Origin: Streptomyces natalensis ATCC 27448
GTDB lineage: Bacteria; Actinomycetota; Actinomycetes; Streptomycetales; Streptomycetaceae
DNA length: 64,000 nucleotides
Direction of reading: 5' to 3'
Assembly (NCBI RefSeq): GCF_000935125.1
Contig: NZ_JRKI01000034.1
Span: 124,001-188,000, forward strand
Program-made: the position numbers and the translations under genes
Shown: positions 32,674 through 40,557 of the stretch, piece after piece
Layout of the letters: each line of letters begins with the position of its first letter
Position numbering within the stretch: the first letter of the stretch is position 1
The notes under the pieces: generated by a model
Told to the model about the DNA's origin: nothing
Databases searched by the model: none
The model's input: only the letters and a program-made list of their open reading frames with translations

Positions 32674-34473
32674 ATGGGGAAGCATGCCAAGCCCTCCGGG
32701 AAGTCACTGACCACCGCGCCCGACGGCGGGGCGCGGGCCCGTCCGCTGCCCCTCCGCAGCACCGTCCGGCTGCGCCGCCCCGTGGACATCTGGCACAAAC
32801 CGGCGCTGAGCGCGGTGGTGGCCATGGCGGTCCCCGATCTGACGCTCTACGCGCTCGGGCGGCTGGATCTGATCCTCTACACCTCCGCCGGGGCGCTGTG
32901 CGCCCTGTACGCGCACGGTCTGCCGTACGCCGCCCGCGCCCGCACGCTGCTGTGGGTGGTGCTGGGCATGGCCGCGAGCCTCGGTATCGCGCTGACCGCC
33001 GCCTCGCTGACGGCCTCGGCGGCCGTCCTCGTCGTGCTCGCCTCGCTGCTCGCCGCCGCGCACAAGATGGCGTGCGAGGCGACCCGCATCGGGCCGCCGG
33101 GCAATCTCATCCTGACCTTTGTCGCGGCGTCCGCCTTCTTCGTGCCGCAGCGCCTCGGGCAGGTGCCGCTGCACATCGCCCTGGCGCTCGGCGCCGGCGC
33201 GCTCGCCTGGCTGGTGTGCATGGCGCCGGGTCTGGTACGGCCGCGGGGCCCGGAGCGGATCGCCACGGCGCGCGCCCTGGAGGCCGCCGCCGGGCTGCTG
33301 CGTACGCGGGCGGACGGCGGCGCCGAGAGCGACGGCGTGGCGCACGCCCGGCACACGACCGCGGCCGCCGTGAACGCCGCCTGGCACACCCTCTTCCTCG
33401 TCCCTGCGCGCACCCCCGCCCGGGCCGCGGCGCGCGCCGGCCTAGAGCGGCTGCTCGTACGGGCGGAATCGGCGCTCGGCGAAGGGGCGGAAGCCGGGGC
33501 GGATACGGAAGCGGAGCGGCTCCGGGAGTGGGCGCATCTGCTCCGGAGCGGCGGGCCGCTGCCGGAGGTGCCGTTGACGGCGGTGCAGGCCGAGGAGCTC
33601 GCGGGCGTCGTGGCGGAGGGGGCGGGGCCGGTGGGCGTCGGCTCGGCAGCGGCCGGGTTCGGCCTGCGGCAGCCCGCGCCCGGTGCGCAGCGCGGCGTGC
33701 GGGCCGTGCTGGCGCGGCTCGCGCCCGGGTCGCCCTTGCTGCCGATAGGGGCGCGGGTGGCGGCGGGGTGTGTGCTGGCGGGCTGGGCCTCGTTGGCGGT
33801 CGGCGTCGGGCATCCGTACTGGGCGGTGGTCACCGCGGCCTCGATCTACCAGGCCAACACCACGCTGTCGTGGCAGCGGGCGTTCCAGCGCACGGTCGGC
33901 AATCTGCTCGGCCTGGTGCTGTTCTCCGTGCTGCTGCCGCTGATCCACACCGGACCGCTCACGATGATCGCGCTCGCGCTGGCCTGCCAGTTCGGCGCCG
34001 AAGCCTGCATCACGCGGAATTACTGGCTGGGGTCGGTCTGGGTCACCCCCATGGCACTGCTGCTGACCGAATTCGGCGCCCGGCTGCCCGAGACGACACT
34101 GATCGCCGACCGCTGGATCGACACGGTGGTGGGCGCGGTGGTGGGGCTGGCCTGTTGTGTGCTGGTCACCAACCGGCGCGCCGCGGACCGTATCGACGCC
34201 GCGCTGGAACGGGTGACGGTCGCGGAGGCCGCGGCGCACCGGCTGCTCGCGGAGGCGCCCGCGCCCGGTGCGGACGACGCGCGGGAAACCGGGTGGGCGC
34301 GCGACCGGCTGGCGGGCTCCCTGGTGGAGCTGCGGGAGGCGGTGGAGGTGGCGGCCGGCGAGTGGTGGCAGCGGGCCCTGCCGGAGGAGCGCATCGCCCG
34401 CGCCGAACGGGGCGGGCATCGCACGCTGGCGGGCCTCGTACGGCGTCTGGAGACGCCGGCGTTGGCGGCCTGA
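32674..34473 (+). CDS. FUSC-family membrane protein (aromatic-acid-exporter-like)
   Basis: A 599-residue protein with two membrane blocks. The first, about residues 45-190, is DLILYTSAGALCALYAHGLP and following helices; the second, about 365-510, has GVGHPYWAVVTAASIYQANT, then WQRAFQRTVGNLLGLVLFSV and ACITRNYWLGSVWVTPMALL, the diagnostic FUSC/YccS/AaeB signature. Between and after them are cytoplasmic helical regions rich in Ala, Arg and Glu. Relatives export aromatic acids, but substrates are known for few. It probably has a leaderless promoter and is divergent from the KstR2-like gene, which may control it. Confidence 0.85.
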   Translation: MGKHAKPSGKSLTTAPDGGARARPLPLRSTVRLRRPVDIWHKPALSAVVAMAVPDLTLYALGRLDLILYTSAGALCALYAHGLPYAARARTLLWVVLGMAASLGIALTAASLTASAAVLVVLASLLAAAHKMACEATRIGPPGNLILTFVAASAFFVPQRLGQVPLHIALALGAGALAWLVCMAPGLVRPRGPERIATARALEAAAGLLRTRADGGAESDGVAHARHTTAAAVNAAWHTLFLVPARTPARAAARAGLERLLVRAESALGEGAEAGADTEAERLREWAHLLRSGGPLPEVPLTAVQAEELAGVVAEGAGPVGVGSAAAGFGLRQPAPGAQRGVRAVLARLAPGSPLLPIGARVAAGCVLAGWASLAVGVGHPYWAVVTAASIYQANTTLSWQRAFQRTVGNLLGLVLFSVLLPLIHTGPLTMIALALACQFGAEACITRNYWLGSVWVTPMALLLTEFGARLPETTLIADRWIDTVVGAVVGLACCVLVTNRRAADRIDAALERVTVAEAAAHRLLAEAPAPGADDARETGWARDRLAGSLVELREAVEVAAGEWWQRALPEERIARAERGGHRTLAGLVRRLETPALAA

Positions 34474-34792
34474 CCGCAGGCAACCGGGCGGCCGGGCAGC
34501 GGGGCGGGGCGGCGACGTCAGCCGGGCGTGGGGGTCCGGGCGGCGCGGCGGCATCTGCCGGGCGTACGGGGCCGGGCGCCCGCCCGGCCCCGCCCGGCGG
34601 CGGGCATCCCACGAAAACCGCCGCACGAGGGGCAGCACGAGAGGGGCACCACGTGAGACGCGGCACGCGGCGGGCACAATGAGTCCGTGGTCGGGGCCGC
34701 GAACCGAGCCGTGGTCGGAGCCGTGGCCGGGGCCGCGATCGGGGGGGCGGTCCGAGCCCGTCGCCAGGACCGACATCGAGAGGAGAGCGCGG
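34474..34792. other. Non-coding gap with degenerate GC-rich repeats
   Basis: About 320 bases without a convincing gene. From about 34683 to 34740 the motif CCGTGGTCGGGGCCG recurs in degenerate copies (GAGCCGTGGTCGGAGCCG, CGTGGCCGGGGCCGCG), followed by a G-run. A ribosome site at the end (GAGGAG) serves the MarR gene. Confidence 0.5.
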
Positions 34793-35299
34793 GTGACCGA
34801 GGACATCGTCGCAGGGGTGCTGCGCCAGTGGCAGCAGGTGCACCCCGGGCTGGACACCGGCCCGATGGCGGTGATCGGGCGGCTCAACCGCTGTTCCGCG
34901 CTGTTGCAGCAGGCGGCCGATGCGCCGCTGCGCCGGGCCGGGCTGACCCGCCCCGAGTTCGACATCCTGGGCACCCTGCGCCGGATGGACCGCGAGCTGA
35001 CTCCCGGCCGGATCGCCCGCGAGACCTTCGCCTCCGGGGCCGCGGTCACCAAACGCGTACGTCAGCTGGAGGCCCGCGGTCTGATCGCCCGCCGGCCCGA
35101 CGACCGGGACCGCCGCGTCGCGCATCTCTCCCTGACCGACGAGGGCCGCAACACCATCGACCGGCTGCTGCCCGAACAGCTGCGGTACGAGGCGGCGTTG
35201 CTGGAAGGCATCGGCGAGGCGCGGCAGGAGGAACTGTCCGTGGCGCTGGGCGAGTTGCTGGTGGTGCTGGAGGGGCGGCTCGGCAGCCTGTTGGAGTGA
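34793..35299 (+). CDS. MarR family transcriptional regulator
   Basis: A 168-residue winged-helix regulator. It shows CSALLQQAADAPLRRAGLTR, then PEFDILGTLRRMDRELTPGR and the recognition helix region ASGAAVTKRVRQLEARGLIA, followed by the wing RRPDDRDRRVAHLSLTDEG. C-terminal helices give dimerisation. GTG 34793 follows GAGAGGAG by about seven bases; a much longer in-frame reading reaches back into the FUSC gene and is an artefact. There is no adjacent transporter or enzyme on the same strand, so its target and ligand (MarR proteins often sense phenolic compounds) are unknown. Confidence 0.87.
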   Translation: MTEDIVAGVLRQWQQVHPGLDTGPMAVIGRLNRCSALLQQAADAPLRRAGLTRPEFDILGTLRRMDRELTPGRIARETFASGAAVTKRVRQLEARGLIARRPDDRDRRVAHLSLTDEGRNTIDRLLPEQLRYEAALLEGIGEARQEELSVALGELLVVLEGRLGSLLE

Positions 35300-35422
35300 G
35301 TGGCGGGCGGGGACGGTCGGGTGAACGGGCGAACGGGCGGTTCGCGTCCCGGGACCGCAAGCCGCACCCGGGACGCGAACCGACGCGCCCCTGGACGCGA
35401 CCCGACGCACTCCGCCCCGGAC

Positions 35423-35776
35423 TCAGACCGCCCCGTCCGCCGGGTCCTTCGGGAACGGCTCGTCGTTCCAGCGGAACCACGCCGCATCGTCCTCGATGTG
35501 CAGCAGGAACTCGGCCACCGGCCCGGTCGGCGCCACCAGCCGGACGCCCTCACAGGCCCGGTTGTAGGCGTCCTCCCAGGCCGTCATGCCGTCCGTCCCG
35601 CCGTCGATCGCGTCGACCAGCTCCAGCTCCCGGACGAAGTGCGGTCGTAGTTCTGGATAGCCGGGGCCGGGCGCGAACCTCCCGTTCAGCCAAGGGAAGT
35701 TGGCCTCGGTGACGGTGATCTCCCCGACCACTTCCGCCCCTCGCTCCACCCGCCACACTTCGCCAATGAACGGCAT
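35423..35776 (-). CDS. Conserved hypothetical protein
   Basis: A 117-residue acidic cytoplasmic protein beginning PFIGEVWRVERGAEVVGEIT. The middle has NFPWLNGRFAPGPGYPELRP and the end EFLLHIEDDAAWFRWNDEPF. I remember similar Streptomyces hypotheticals with this ending but no assigned function. ATG 35776 has a GGGGAGG site about six bases upstream; upstream Met codons in the frame would add poorly composed sequence. It has no operon partner; it is divergent from the SsgA-like gene at 36159. Confidence 0.7.
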   Translation of the reverse strand: MPFIGEVWRVERGAEVVGEITVTEANFPWLNGRFAPGPGYPELRPHFVRELELVDAIDGGTDGMTAWEDAYNRACEGVRLVAPTGPVAEFLLHIEDDAAWFRWNDEPFPKDPADGAV

Positions 35777-36158
35777 TGCCGCCTCCCCTGGGTCCTTCGG
35801 TGACATGCGCGGCGCGCGCCCGCCGACGGCGCGGTGGCACTCGGGCGCATGACGGTCGGACGACAGGATCTCAGACGGGGCGGACGCGGACGGGGGCTTT
35901 GTAAGGGCCGGCACAGGCTCCCGCGGGGAAGACAGGCCACAAGGAAGGCAGCCGTGGGGGAACGCGGACATAGGTTCGGACCTTCGCGGCAATGCTTGCA
36001 TTTCGCATGTGTAAAGAGGGCATATCCTCGCATTCAAAGCCTGGTGATGCAGGTCACGTAGGAATTCGATGCACGATGACGATGACCAGCGCGTCCTATG
36101 CGTTGTACGGACAAGGAACCACACCGAACGAACGACACCGAACGTAAGGGAGCCGGCG
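35777..36158. promoter_or_regulatory. Divergent upstream region of the hypothetical and SsgA-like genes
   Basis: A 382-base gap. Its second half (about 35990-36070) is A/T-enriched and probably contains the promoter of the SsgA-like gene; GAGGGCATATCCTC (36017-36030) has GAGG/CCTC ends and an AT-rich centre. I could not fix -35 and -10 boxes with confidence. No gene is supported within. Confidence 0.4.
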
Positions 36159-36572
36159 ATGTCCACCGTCATCGAGCAAGCCGTTCAGGCCCGTCTCATC
36201 GCGGCCGAACCGCAGTCGCGGGCGATCCCGGCAGCCCTTCGCTACGACCGCACCGACCCCCTCGCGGTGCATCTGGTGTTCCCGCCCGCCGCCTCGCTGG
36301 ACGGCGCCGAGGTGGTGTGGACGTTCGGGCGCGATCTGCTGGCGGAGGGGCTGCGGCGGCCGGCCGGGGCGGGCGATGTGCGGATCTGGCCGTGTGGGAT
36401 CGACGGTGTGGTGGTGGAGTTCCATGCCGCGGGCGGGATGGCCGTGGTGCAGTTCGCCGCGCGGGATCTGCGGCTGTTTCTGACCCGGTCGTACGCGGTC
36501 GTGGAGAAGGGCGACGAGGCGCGGCATCTGGATGTCGACGGCGATCTCGCCACGCTGTTGCGCGAGGCGTAG
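36159..36572 (+). CDS. SsgA-like sporulation/cell-division regulator (copy 1)
   Basis: A 137-residue SALP (SsgA-like protein), a family confined to morphologically complex actinomycetes, where members place or regulate septa and peptidoglycan events during sporulation. Motifs: IPAALRYDRTDPLAVHLVFP, then WTFGRDLLAEGLRRPAGAGD and VRIWPCGIDGVVVEFHAAGG, closing LRLFLTRSYAVVEKGDEARH. AAGGGA lies seven bases before ATG 36159. It is not SsgB, which has a different N-terminus. A second SALP of identical length lies at 41999. Confidence 0.9.
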   Translation: MSTVIEQAVQARLIAAEPQSRAIPAALRYDRTDPLAVHLVFPPAASLDGAEVVWTFGRDLLAEGLRRPAGAGDVRIWPCGIDGVVVEFHAAGGMAVVQFAARDLRLFLTRSYAVVEKGDEARHLDVDGDLATLLREA

Positions 36573-36623
36573 GCGACGGCCTGCTGCGCAAGGCGTAGGC
36601 AACTGCCTGGCCATGAGGCGTAG

Positions 36624-37235
36624 TCAGCGCGTCGCGTCGTCGCCGAAGAGGCGCGACAGATGCAGGTCCATCAGATGCATGGCCTGCTCCGGGCCGTGGA
36701 CGTCCAGGAGCAGGTAGGTGGAGAGGCCGTCGGCCAGGCTGATCAGGAGCATCGCCTCGTCCTCGGTGGCCCTCTCCGGCGGGAGTTCGCCGCGGTCCGC
36801 GGCGCGGCGCAGTTGGTCGGCGAAGAAGCCGCGGAGCTTGGGGATGCCGCCCTTGGGGCCGGCGCGCAGGGTTTCGTCATGGACGGCCCGGTGGAAGAAC
36901 GCGGCGCCGACCAGTGTGCCGGTGCGGCTCTCCTCGTCCAGCGGCAGCATCCCCCACAGGCAGGCGCGCAGCACCTCACGCGGGGTGGGGTCTCCAGGGA
37001 GGGCCTCGATGCGCTCGCGGATCCGGTCTTCGGCCAGCTGGTTGATGTAGGCGAGGGCGAAGACGAGCATCTCGTCCTTGGTGCGGAAGTAGTGCTGGAG
37101 CCGGCCGAGCGAGATCCCGGCCTCGGCGGCGACATCGCGCAGACTCGCGCCCTCCAGGCCCCGGGTGCGGGCGATCCGCCAGAGCGCCTCGGAGATTTCC
37201 TGGCGTCTGGCCTCGTGGTCCACCTTCTTGGGCAC
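36624..37235 (-). CDS. TetR/AcrR family regulator (BetI-like C-terminal domain)
   Basis: A 203-residue repressor. The HTH is VDHEARRQEISEALWRIART, then LRDVAAEAGISLGRLQHYFR and TKDEMLVFALAYI; the GRLQHYFRTKDEM text is typical of BetI/TetR_C_6 relatives. The ligand domain carries EVLRACLWGMLPLDEESRTG and DEAMLLISLADGLSTYLLLD. Start ATG 37235 is 109 bases from the divergent PH-domain genes, and CGTTATAACG with flanking CGTACCG repeats lies in between. It probably regulates itself and perhaps the PH-domain pair. Confidence 0.87.
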   Translation of the reverse strand: MPKKVDHEARRQEISEALWRIARTRGLEGASLRDVAAEAGISLGRLQHYFRTKDEMLVFALAYINQLAEDRIRERIEALPGDPTPREVLRACLWGMLPLDEESRTGTLVGAAFFHRAVHDETLRAGPKGGIPKLRGFFADQLRRAADRGELPPERATEDEAMLLISLADGLSTYLLLDVHGPEQAMHLMDLHLSRLFGDDATR

Positions 37236-37285
37236 GGTCGCACCCCTCCTCGCCTCACGGGCTCGTCACGCTTTTACAAGTCATC

Positions 37286-37305
37286 CGTACCGTTATAACG
37301 TACCG
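37286..37305. promoter_or_regulatory. Palindrome between TetR and PH-domain genes
   Basis: CGTTATAACG (37291-37300) is a perfect 10-bp palindrome. It overlaps two direct copies of CGTACCG (37286-37292 and 37299-37305). A symmetric site of this kind midway in a divergent spacer is a good TetR operator candidate. Confidence 0.55.
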
Positions 37306-37343
37306 CTACTCAATACACGTGACTTGGAATCTGGTGACGCCGC

Positions 37344-37862
37344 ATGCCCGCGTACCCCGCCCCGCTCCTCCGCCCGCCCCGGCATCGTGTCGATCCCCGG
37401 GCCCGTCGCTGGTGGACCGTGCAGGCGCTGCTCACCGTCAGCGGGCCGATGCTGCTCACCGCGCTGGTGCCGGCGGTGCTCGGCGCGCTGTTCTTCCCGG
37501 GTGCGCTGCCGTGGCTGGGGCCGCTGCTGCTGGTCGTGCTGGTGCTGCCGGCCCTCGGCTATCTCGTGGCGATGCCGCGGTGGCGGTATGCGGTGCACGC
37601 CTGGGAGTTGGGTGAGCGGGCGGTCTACGCGGCGGGCGGCTGGTTCTGGCAGAAGCGGCGGATCGCGCCGCTGTCGCGGGTGCAGACGGTGGACACCGTG
37701 CGCGGGCCGCTCCAGCGGCGGTACGGGCTGGCGACGGTGACCGTCACCACCGCCTCCACCGCGGGCGACATCACGATCGCGGGCTTGTCGGACGCGGACG
37801 CCGAGGAATTGTCCCGGCGGATCGGCGAGGCCGCCCAGGACGTGCCGGGGGATGCCGCATGA
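37344..37862 (+). CDS. Membrane protein with bacterial PH domain (YdbS-like)
   Basis: A 172-residue protein. Two helices (WWTVQALLTVSGPMLLTALV and LGPLLLVVLVLPALGYLVAM) are followed by a bPH2 domain: YAVHAWELGERAVYAAGGWF, then KRRIAPLSRVQTVDTVRGPL and QRRYGLATVTVTTASTAGDI. Such YdbS proteins are paired with a larger YdbT-like protein, and here the next gene overlaps by four bases (ATGA). B. subtilis ydbST has been linked to resistance to a bacterial antagonist; a membrane-integrity role is likely here but unproven. The start ATG 37344 lacks an obvious ribosome site. Confidence 0.85.
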   Translation: MPAYPAPLLRPPRHRVDPRARRWWTVQALLTVSGPMLLTALVPAVLGALFFPGALPWLGPLLLVVLVLPALGYLVAMPRWRYAVHAWELGERAVYAAGGWFWQKRRIAPLSRVQTVDTVRGPLQRRYGLATVTVTTASTAGDITIAGLSDADAEELSRRIGEAAQDVPGDAA

Positions 37863-39493
37863 ACGGCTCCGACGCGGCCCCTGTGAACGGTTCCGACGCC
37901 GTCACCATGAACCGCTCCGACACCGTCGCCCGGCGCCGTCTCGACCCCCGTACGCTGCTGGTGCACTGCGGCTGGATGGGCGCGCCGCTCGGTTCGCTGG
38001 CGCTGACGGCGCTGGCCACCGGAGGGCGGATCACCACCGGGGCGTGGCTCACCCTCGCCGCCGTCGCCGCCTGCTTCGCCCTGGTCACCGCGATCGGCCT
38101 GATCCGCTGGGCCCGTACGGACTTCCGCGTCACCGACGAGCGCTTCGAACTGCGCAGCGGACTGCTGACGCGGCGGGTGCGGAGCGTGCCGCTGCACCGC
38201 ATCCGTACCGTGGAGGTGACGGCGACTCCGCTGCACCGGCTGCTGGGGGTCACCGTACTGCGGGCCGGTACGGCGGGCTCCGGCGACGGGGCGGGCGCGC
38301 TGGTGCTCGATGCGCTGAGGACCGCCGAAGCGCAGCGGCTGCGCGCCGAGTTGCTCGCCCGCGCGGGCGCCGGGGCGGCCGCCGACGACCCGGTACTGGC
38401 CCGGTTCAGCCGGCGCTGGCTGCGCTATGCGCCGCTCACCTTCTGGGTGGTCGGCGGCGTGTTCGTCGTCGCCGGGGCGGTCTACCGGACGCTGCACGGC
38501 ATCGGCATCGAGCCCTGGAAGATCGGCCTCGTCCGGCGCGCCTGGTCCGCATTCGGCTCCGGCATGCTGTGGCTGACCGTCCCGGCCGCTCTCCTGGGCC
38601 TCGTCGCCCTCGGCTCGGCCGGGGCGCTCGTCCTCTACGTCGAGAACTGGTGGAACTACCGCCTGGAGTGGACCGATGCGCACACGCTGCGGGTCAGCCA
38701 CGGGCTGCTGACCCCCCGCTCCGTCACCATCGAACGGGCCCGGCTGCGGGGTGTGTTGCTGCGCGAGCCGCTGCTGCTGCGGGCCGGCGGCGGCGCGCTG
38801 GTCCGTGCGGTGGCCGGCGGCCTCGGAGATCGGGAGGAGAACCGCCGGCGCAGCGCGCTGCTGCCGCCGGCGCCGCGCGCGGAGGCGGTACGGGTGGCCG
38901 GTGGTGCGCTGCAATCTCCGTTCCCCACACCGGAGTCGGGGAATGCCGGTGCTCCGGAGCCGGGGGCTTCCGGTGCGTCGGAGGCGCTCGCCCGGCACCC
39001 GCGCGCCGCCCTGCGTCGCCGCCGTACGCGCGGTCTGCTGTTCGCCGTCCTCCCCGGCACCGCCGCCCTCGCCGCGCTCGGGGCCGCGTTCACGCCCGTG
39101 CTGCTGCACTGCGCCTGGATCTACGCCCTGCTGAGCACGGCCGCCGTACGGTGGCTGGCCCGGGACGCCTACCGCAGCCTCGGCCATGCGCTGCGCGGCC
39201 GCCATCTGGTCATCCGCGCGGGCACGTTCAGCCGCGACACGCTGGTCCTCCAGCGCGCGGCGATCGTCGGCTGGACGTTCACCACCTCGCCGTTCACCCG
39301 GCGGGCCGGGCTGGTCACGCTGACCGCGGCGGTCGCGGCGGGCGAGGACGGCTATCGCCTCCCCGACCTCGCCGCCCGGCACGCCCCGGCCCTCGCCTCG
39401 GAAGCGGCCCCCGGAATCCTGGAGGAGTTCCTGGTGCAGCCCACCGGGGACGCGGGCCGGGACGCCGCGGAGGCCGGGCTCAGATCTCGATGA
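37859..39493 (+). CDS. Multi-PH-domain membrane protein (YdbT-like)
   Basis: A 544-residue partner of the preceding gene, its start inside that gene's last codons (ATGA). The first 25 residues contain three short repeats (NGSDAAP, NGSDAVT, NRSDTVA). Helix pairs alternate with bPH2 domains: FRVTDERFELRSGLLTRRVR then LHRIRTVEVTATPLHRLLGV is the first; WTDAHTLRVSHGLLTPRSVT the second; LVIRAGTFSRDTLVLQRAAI the third. At least six membrane segments. The repeat of domains matches YdbT. The two proteins probably form a membrane complex. The C-terminus overlaps the converging oxidoreductase gene by 14 bases. Confidence 0.85.
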   Translation: MNGSDAAPVNGSDAVTMNRSDTVARRRLDPRTLLVHCGWMGAPLGSLALTALATGGRITTGAWLTLAAVAACFALVTAIGLIRWARTDFRVTDERFELRSGLLTRRVRSVPLHRIRTVEVTATPLHRLLGVTVLRAGTAGSGDGAGALVLDALRTAEAQRLRAELLARAGAGAAADDPVLARFSRRWLRYAPLTFWVVGGVFVVAGAVYRTLHGIGIEPWKIGLVRRAWSAFGSGMLWLTVPAALLGLVALGSAGALVLYVENWWNYRLEWTDAHTLRVSHGLLTPRSVTIERARLRGVLLREPLLLRAGGGALVRAVAGGLGDREENRRRSALLPPAPRAEAVRVAGGALQSPFPTPESGNAGAPEPGASGASEALARHPRAALRRRRTRGLLFAVLPGTAALAALGAAFTPVLLHCAWIYALLSTAAVRWLARDAYRSLGHALRGRHLVIRAGTFSRDTLVLQRAAIVGWTFTTSPFTRRAGLVTLTAAVAAGEDGYRLPDLAARHAPALASEAAPGILEEFLVQPTGDAGRDAAEAGLRSR

Positions 39494-40409
39494 TCAGCTT
39501 GCCGCGCACATGCCCCGCCTCGCTCAGCTCCTGCGCCCGGGCGGCGTCGGCGAGCGGGAAGGTCGCGGCGACCGGTACGGTCAGCCGGCCCTCGACGGCC
39601 AGCCGGGCGTGCGCGGCCAGCCCGGCGCGGGCCTCCTCGGGGGGCGTGCTGACCGCGGAGAACGGCACCCCGTGCGCGGCGGCGTTCATATCGGCGATGG
39701 TGACGATGCGGTCGGCCGTGCCGCCGCGCAGCTCGATGGAGAGCGGCAGCACGTTCTGGCCGGCCGCATCGAAGACCGCGTCGATGCCCTGCGGTGCGGC
39801 CGCCCGCACCCGGTCCGCGAGGCCGTCCCCGTACGCCACCGGGACCGCTCCCAGGGCGCGCAGGAAATCGTGGTTGGCCGGGGACGCGGTACCGATCACG
39901 GTGGCGCCCAGGGCCACCGCGAGCTGGACGGCCACCTGGCCGACCGCCCCCGCGGCGCCGTGCAGCAGCAGCGTCTCGCCCTGCTTCAGGCCGAGTTCGC
40001 CCAGGACGCGCTGGGCGGTCTCCCCGGCGACCGGCAGCGCGGCGGCCGCCGCGAAGGAGAGTTCGGCGGGCTTGCGGGCGATGTCTCCGGCGATGGCGTA
40101 CTCCGCGTAGGCGCCCGTCCGGGTCCAGCCGAAGACCTCCTCGCCGACGGCCGGGCCGCTCGCGCCCTCGCCGAGCGCGTCGACGATCCCGGCGAACTCC
40201 AGCCCCGGCACGGCCGGGAACGTCGTCGGGTAGTACTGCTCCACCCAGCCGTAACGCCGCTTGTGGTCAAGGGGGTTGACGCCGACGGTCACCACCTTCA
40301 CCCGTATCTCGCCCGGTGCGGGCTCCGGGATGCCGGTGTGCCCGTAGGTGAGCACGTCCGGGCCGCCGAATTCGGTGTAGGTGATCGCTCGCATATCGGT
40401 CGCTCGCAT
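39480..40409 (-). CDS. NADP-dependent quinone oxidoreductase-like protein (zinc-free MDR)
   Basis: A 309-residue medium-chain dehydrogenase/reductase. ITYTEFGGPDVLTYGHTGIP then EIRVKVVTVGVNPLDHKRRY is the QOR N-terminus; TLLLHGAAGAVGQVAVQLAV is the NADPH-binding motif (AxxGxxG). The Cys/His metal ligands of alcohol dehydrogenases are absent, so it is the zinc-free quinone-reductase type, substrate unknown. A 15-base tandem duplication at the start gives two candidate ATGs (40409 and 40394) and the N-terminus MRATDMRAI. GGGGAG lies six bases before 40409, so that start is used. Confidence 0.87.
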   Translation of the reverse strand: MRATDMRAITYTEFGGPDVLTYGHTGIPEPAPGEIRVKVVTVGVNPLDHKRRYGWVEQYYPTTFPAVPGLEFAGIVDALGEGASGPAVGEEVFGWTRTGAYAEYAIAGDIARKPAELSFAAAAALPVAGETAQRVLGELGLKQGETLLLHGAAGAVGQVAVQLAVALGATVIGTASPANHDFLRALGAVPVAYGDGLADRVRAAAPQGIDAVFDAAGQNVLPLSIELRGGTADRIVTIADMNAAAHGVPFSAVSTPPEEARAGLAAHARLAVEGRLTVPVAATFPLADAARAQELSEAGHVRGKLIIEI

Positions 40410-40415
40410 ATCGGT
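40386..40415. repeat. 15-bp tandem duplication across the oxidoreductase start
   Basis: CGCTCGCATATCGGT occurs twice in succession (40386-40400 and 40401-40415). It duplicates the start codon in frame, so either ATG yields a working N-terminus. Confidence 0.9.
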
Positions 40416-40557
40416 CTCCCCGTGGGATGCGGTGGAAGCGGTGGTCGAGGGCTTCAGCCTCACCCGGCCGCCGGGCCCCTGCGGCCGGTCAGAAGGACAG
40501 TTGCGCCTGGCCAAAAGGACAGGACCGGCCTCTGCGTCGCTGATTACGCTGCCCGGT

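Noticed and set aside
34687..34760. Glycine-zipper-like reading (VVGAVAGAAIGGAVRA) upstream of the MarR gene
   Set aside because: Produced by the degenerate GC-rich repeat there; the frame then runs through the MarR gene out of frame.
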